Below are positions 43,286 through 44,846 of a stretch of 44,846 nucleotides of DNA, in pieces; within the stretch, counting starts at the first letter, position 1, and the number at the start of each line of letters is the position of its first letter. A program made the position numbers and the translations under genes. The DNA is from Polyangiaceae bacterium (lineage in GTDB: Bacteria; Myxococcota_A; Polyangia; Polyangiales; Polyangiaceae). The notes below the pieces were generated by a model that had not been told where the DNA came from, made no database searches, and saw only the letters and a list, made by a program, of their open reading frames with translations. Location: assembly GCA_029266615.1 (NCBI GenBank), contig JAQSWN010000026.1, positions 1 to 44,846 on the forward strand. Direction: 5' to 3'.

Positions 43286-43313
43286 TTGACCGCGCTGACG
43301 CCGTAGCTATGGT
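43286..43313 (+). promoter_or_regulatory. sigma-70-type promoter of ssrA
   Basis: TTGACC (43286-43291) and TATGGT (43308-43313) are separated by 16 nt, placing transcription start near 43320, about 15 nt before the mature tmRNA 5' end. Confidence 0.65.
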
Positions 43314-43334
43314 GGTGCCTACCCACACCCCCTC

Positions 43335-43679
43335 GGGGGCGATCGGTTTCGACGTGGGGACTGAAGGCCAGTTTGCGTGTGGAGGCACCCGACCCTCTTC
43401 AAAATCGGGCCGTACCAATTGCGAACGACAACGCAATCGCTCTCGCTGCCTAAGAAACAGTGAAGCCGTCCAACCGAGAGATAGTTTTGGTATCGGAAGG
43501 GCGTCATTACTAAAGCTGGGTCTCGCCGATGCTCCGGGCGGCGAGGCTGAGAAAATCTGGAGATAGGCTGGTAGCCGAATCTACCAAACCCCGCCGCAAG
43601 GGTTAGAGCGGCTACGCACGTGAACGAAAGCTGGCTGGACGCCTCGCGGACCGGGGTTCAATTCCCCGCGCCTCCACCA
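43335..43679 (+). ncRNA. ssrA: transfer-messenger RNA (tmRNA)
   Basis: Rescues stalled ribosomes and tags the incomplete protein. The 5' GGGGGCG (43335-43341) pairs fully (one G-U) with CGCCTCC (43669-43675), followed by ACCA at 43676-43679. The D-arm-like GGTTTCGACGTGGGGACTGA is present. The T-arm is CGGGG-TTCAATT-CCCCG (43652-43668). The tag frame 43421-43453 resumes at GCG and reads ANDNAIALAA then TAA, ending in the protease-recognised ALAA. Because 5' and 3' halves are contiguous this is the one-piece form. The CCA is encoded. The 3' end abuts a serine recombinase gene and is the likely integration target. Confidence 0.97.
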
Positions 43680-44846
43680 TTGCAATAAATTCGAACCATC
43701 CTCCGCAACAAGGAGGTTCAAACTTTCGAAAGAGCAACGCACCCGGAAATAGGGCCGGCCGACATCCGGCCTCTCCGGGGTCAGCGTGACCGGACCGGTC
43801 AGTCGGCGCAGCGCCAGCGCCGACTGCTCGGTCCGTTGCGCAAGGAGTTCGTGCAGCTTCGCGATGCGGCCGGCGATCCAGTCTCGCGGCGGCGGCGCGA
43901 AGGCATGCCCCTTCGCCGACTCCATGCTGGCCACGTCCGCAGTCAGCTCCTTCACCTGCTGCTCGGCCTGCGCGAGCGCGTCGCCCAGGGCGGCCGTTGC
44001 CCGACCGCTGGCGATGAACTCGACGAAGTTGTGCACCCGCGTCTCCGCCCGGTTCAGCTCCACCCGCTTTAGCCGCAGCTGCTCCGGCACATGGGCGAAC
44101 TGCTCCTGGACCTTCTTCGCGGTGCGCTGGTAGACCGCGTCCAGGACTTCCGCCTTCAAGACCTCAGAGTTCAGGGTCGCGAGGAACTTATCTTCGAGCC
44201 GCTTCCGCCCGATCAGCACCTTGTTCTCGCAGGCGTGCCGCGAAGCATTCAAGCAGCCGTAGTAGCCGCTGCCCTTACCACTCACGAGCGCGATCGCTCC
44301 ACCGCACGCGCCACACTTGAGCGCGCCCGACAGCAAGTGCGTCGGGTGCGAATCCACGTAGCTCTTGCGCTTGCTTTGGAAGCCCTTCTTCCCCTTTCGC
44401 CGAGGAAACACGTCTTCGACCTCACGCCAGCGCGCCTGGGCCGCGCACCACTCCTCATCCGAGATGATGCGGATGTCCTGACGCTCTTGTGTCACCCACT
44501 CTTCTTTCGGGCGGTCGACCTGCTTCATCCTGCCCGACAGCGGGTCCTTCACCGTCGTGGTTCGGTTCCAGGTGAAGCGACCGATGTACTTCTCGTCCTT
44601 CAGGATGCGCGAGACCGTCGAGACGTTCCAACCGCCCTTGAGCCGAACCTTGGTTGGCACTCGCTCCTCGTTCAGCTCCTTCGCGACCTTGGTGATGGCT
44701 TTGCCCTCGATGAAGGTCCGGAACACGCGCTGAATGATGCGCGCCTCCTCCGGCACGATCACCAGCTTGAAGCCATCAGCCCGCAGCCGGCCCTTCTTGT
44801 CGTACTTGGCCTCGCCGTGCGGCACCGAAGCATACCCATAGCCACG
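43581..44846 (-). CDS. large serine recombinase (N-terminus beyond window), overlapping ssrA
   Basis: The frame is open at the right edge, so the catalytic resolvase domain is not seen. The visible ~421 residues begin within the link to the Recombinase domain (VPHGEAKYDKKGRLRADGFKL), which continues with ARIIQRVFRTFIEGKAITKVAKELNEE and GWNVSTVSRILKDEKYIGRF. A zinc ribbon follows (LKCGACGG and YYGCLNASRHAC) and then a coiled coil (about 43890-44120), the layout of phage/ICE-type large serine integrases. The last ~33 codons (LQWWRRGELNPGPRG to the TAG at 43581) are read antisense through the ssrA 3' end, so the native C-terminus was probably changed on integration. This is the terminal gene of an integrated element extending to the right. 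Confidence 0.9.
   Translation of the reverse strand, partial: RGYGYASVPHGEAKYDKKGRLRADGFKLVIVPEEARIIQRVFRTFIEGKAITKVAKELNEERVPTKVRLKGGWNVSTVSRILKDEKYIGRFTWNRTTTVKDPLSGRMKQVDRPKEEWVTQERQDIRIISDEEWCAAQARWREVEDVFPRRKGKKGFQSKRKSYVDSHPTHLLSGALKCGACGGAIALVSGKGSGYYGCLNASRHACENKVLIGRKRLEDKFLATLNSEVLKAEVLDAVYQRTAKKVQEQFAHVPEQLRLKRVELNRAETRVHNFVEFIASGRATAALGDALAQAEQQVKELTADVASMESAKGHAFAPPPRDWIAGRIAKLHELLAQRTEQSALALRRLTGPVTLTPERPDVGRPYFRVRCSFESLNLLVAEDGSNLLQWWRRGELNPGPRGVQPAFVHVRSRSNPCGGVW
43648..43730. other. presumed attachment site of the integrated element at the ssrA 3' end
   Basis: The T-arm and acceptor of ssrA end at 43679 and the recombinase frame crosses this point. Just inside lie two TTCGAA palindromes (43690-43695 and 43725-43730) flanking a hairpin CCTCC-GCAACAA-GGAGG (43700-43716). 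The matching second junction would be outside the window, so core limits cannot be set. Confidence 0.5.

Noticed and set aside
43581-43679. The WWRRGELNPGP tail of the recombinase as a real functional domain
   Set aside because: It is the antisense translation of the tmRNA T-arm and acceptor, a known by-product of integration at tRNA/tmRNA 3' ends.
43700-43716. Hairpin after tmRNA as the ssrA terminator
   Set aside because: It has no U-tract, lies inside the recombinase coding frame and beyond the presumed junction, so it belongs to the inserted element.

Overview
The window looks like chromosomal DNA of a high-GC myxobacterium or close relative (Myxococcota, possibly Polyangiales/Sorangiineae). 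The evidence is the strong GC bias at third codon positions, which produces very long antisense shadow frames, a delta-type gspC-to-gspN secretion operon with GspN, NtrC/sigma-54 control, a very large kinase-TPR protein, a Roadblock protein and an MshEN-domain orphan. The taxonomic call is inference from gene content. I could not run any search.

Left part (1-10.6 kb): a BamA-type outer-membrane protein cut by the window edge, a small tail-anchored membrane protein translationally coupled to it, gyrA, nth (starting inside the gyrA tail) and an exported barrel-like protein. Facing them is a tight four-gene minus-strand operon (10269 down to 5688): an aconitase-fold protein that has lost all three Fe-S cysteines and most catalytic residues, an outer-membrane protein, a VOC/methylmalonyl-CoA-epimerase-like protein, and a Tat-exported FAD oxidoreductase. 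This operon is the least explained unit in the window.

Middle (10.6-23.8 kb): a Roadblock/LC7 protein overlapping aroQ, then accB-accC (acetyl-CoA carboxylase). Convergent to these are mcm (adenosylcobalamin-dependent methylmalonyl-CoA mutase) and its GTPase chaperone meaB, then an orphan MshEN-domain protein and an FtsB/DivIC-like protein. Divergent from the last is a 1795-residue protein with an atypical Ser/Thr kinase domain followed by a long TPR superhelix.

Right part (23.8-40 kb, minus strand): a complete type II secretion operon gspC-D-E-F-(GspG-like)-G-H-I-J-K-L-M-N, nearly every gene overlapping or abutting the next. Just upstream of gspC lies a gene for an NtrC-type sigma-54 activator. 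Between the two are a very good -24/-12 promoter match and two tandem palindromes of one pattern (TGCCA-N2-TTGGC), centred about 99 and 139 bp upstream of the predicted transcription start. This is a self-contained regulatory circuit readable from the sequence. Oddities in the operon are an extra GspG-like protein without a prepilin motif, a GspI with a large Gly/Ser/Pro insert and a Thr-Gly tail, and a GspE with an expanded zinc domain.

Right end (40-44.8 kb): a PAP2-family phosphatase coupled to an outer-membrane protein, an Old Yellow Enzyme-type ene-reductase, and ssrA (tmRNA, tag ANDNAIALAA) with a recognisable promoter. Abutting and antisense to the 3' end of ssrA is a large serine recombinase, cut by the right edge. 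It marks the boundary of an integrated element whose cargo lies outside the window.
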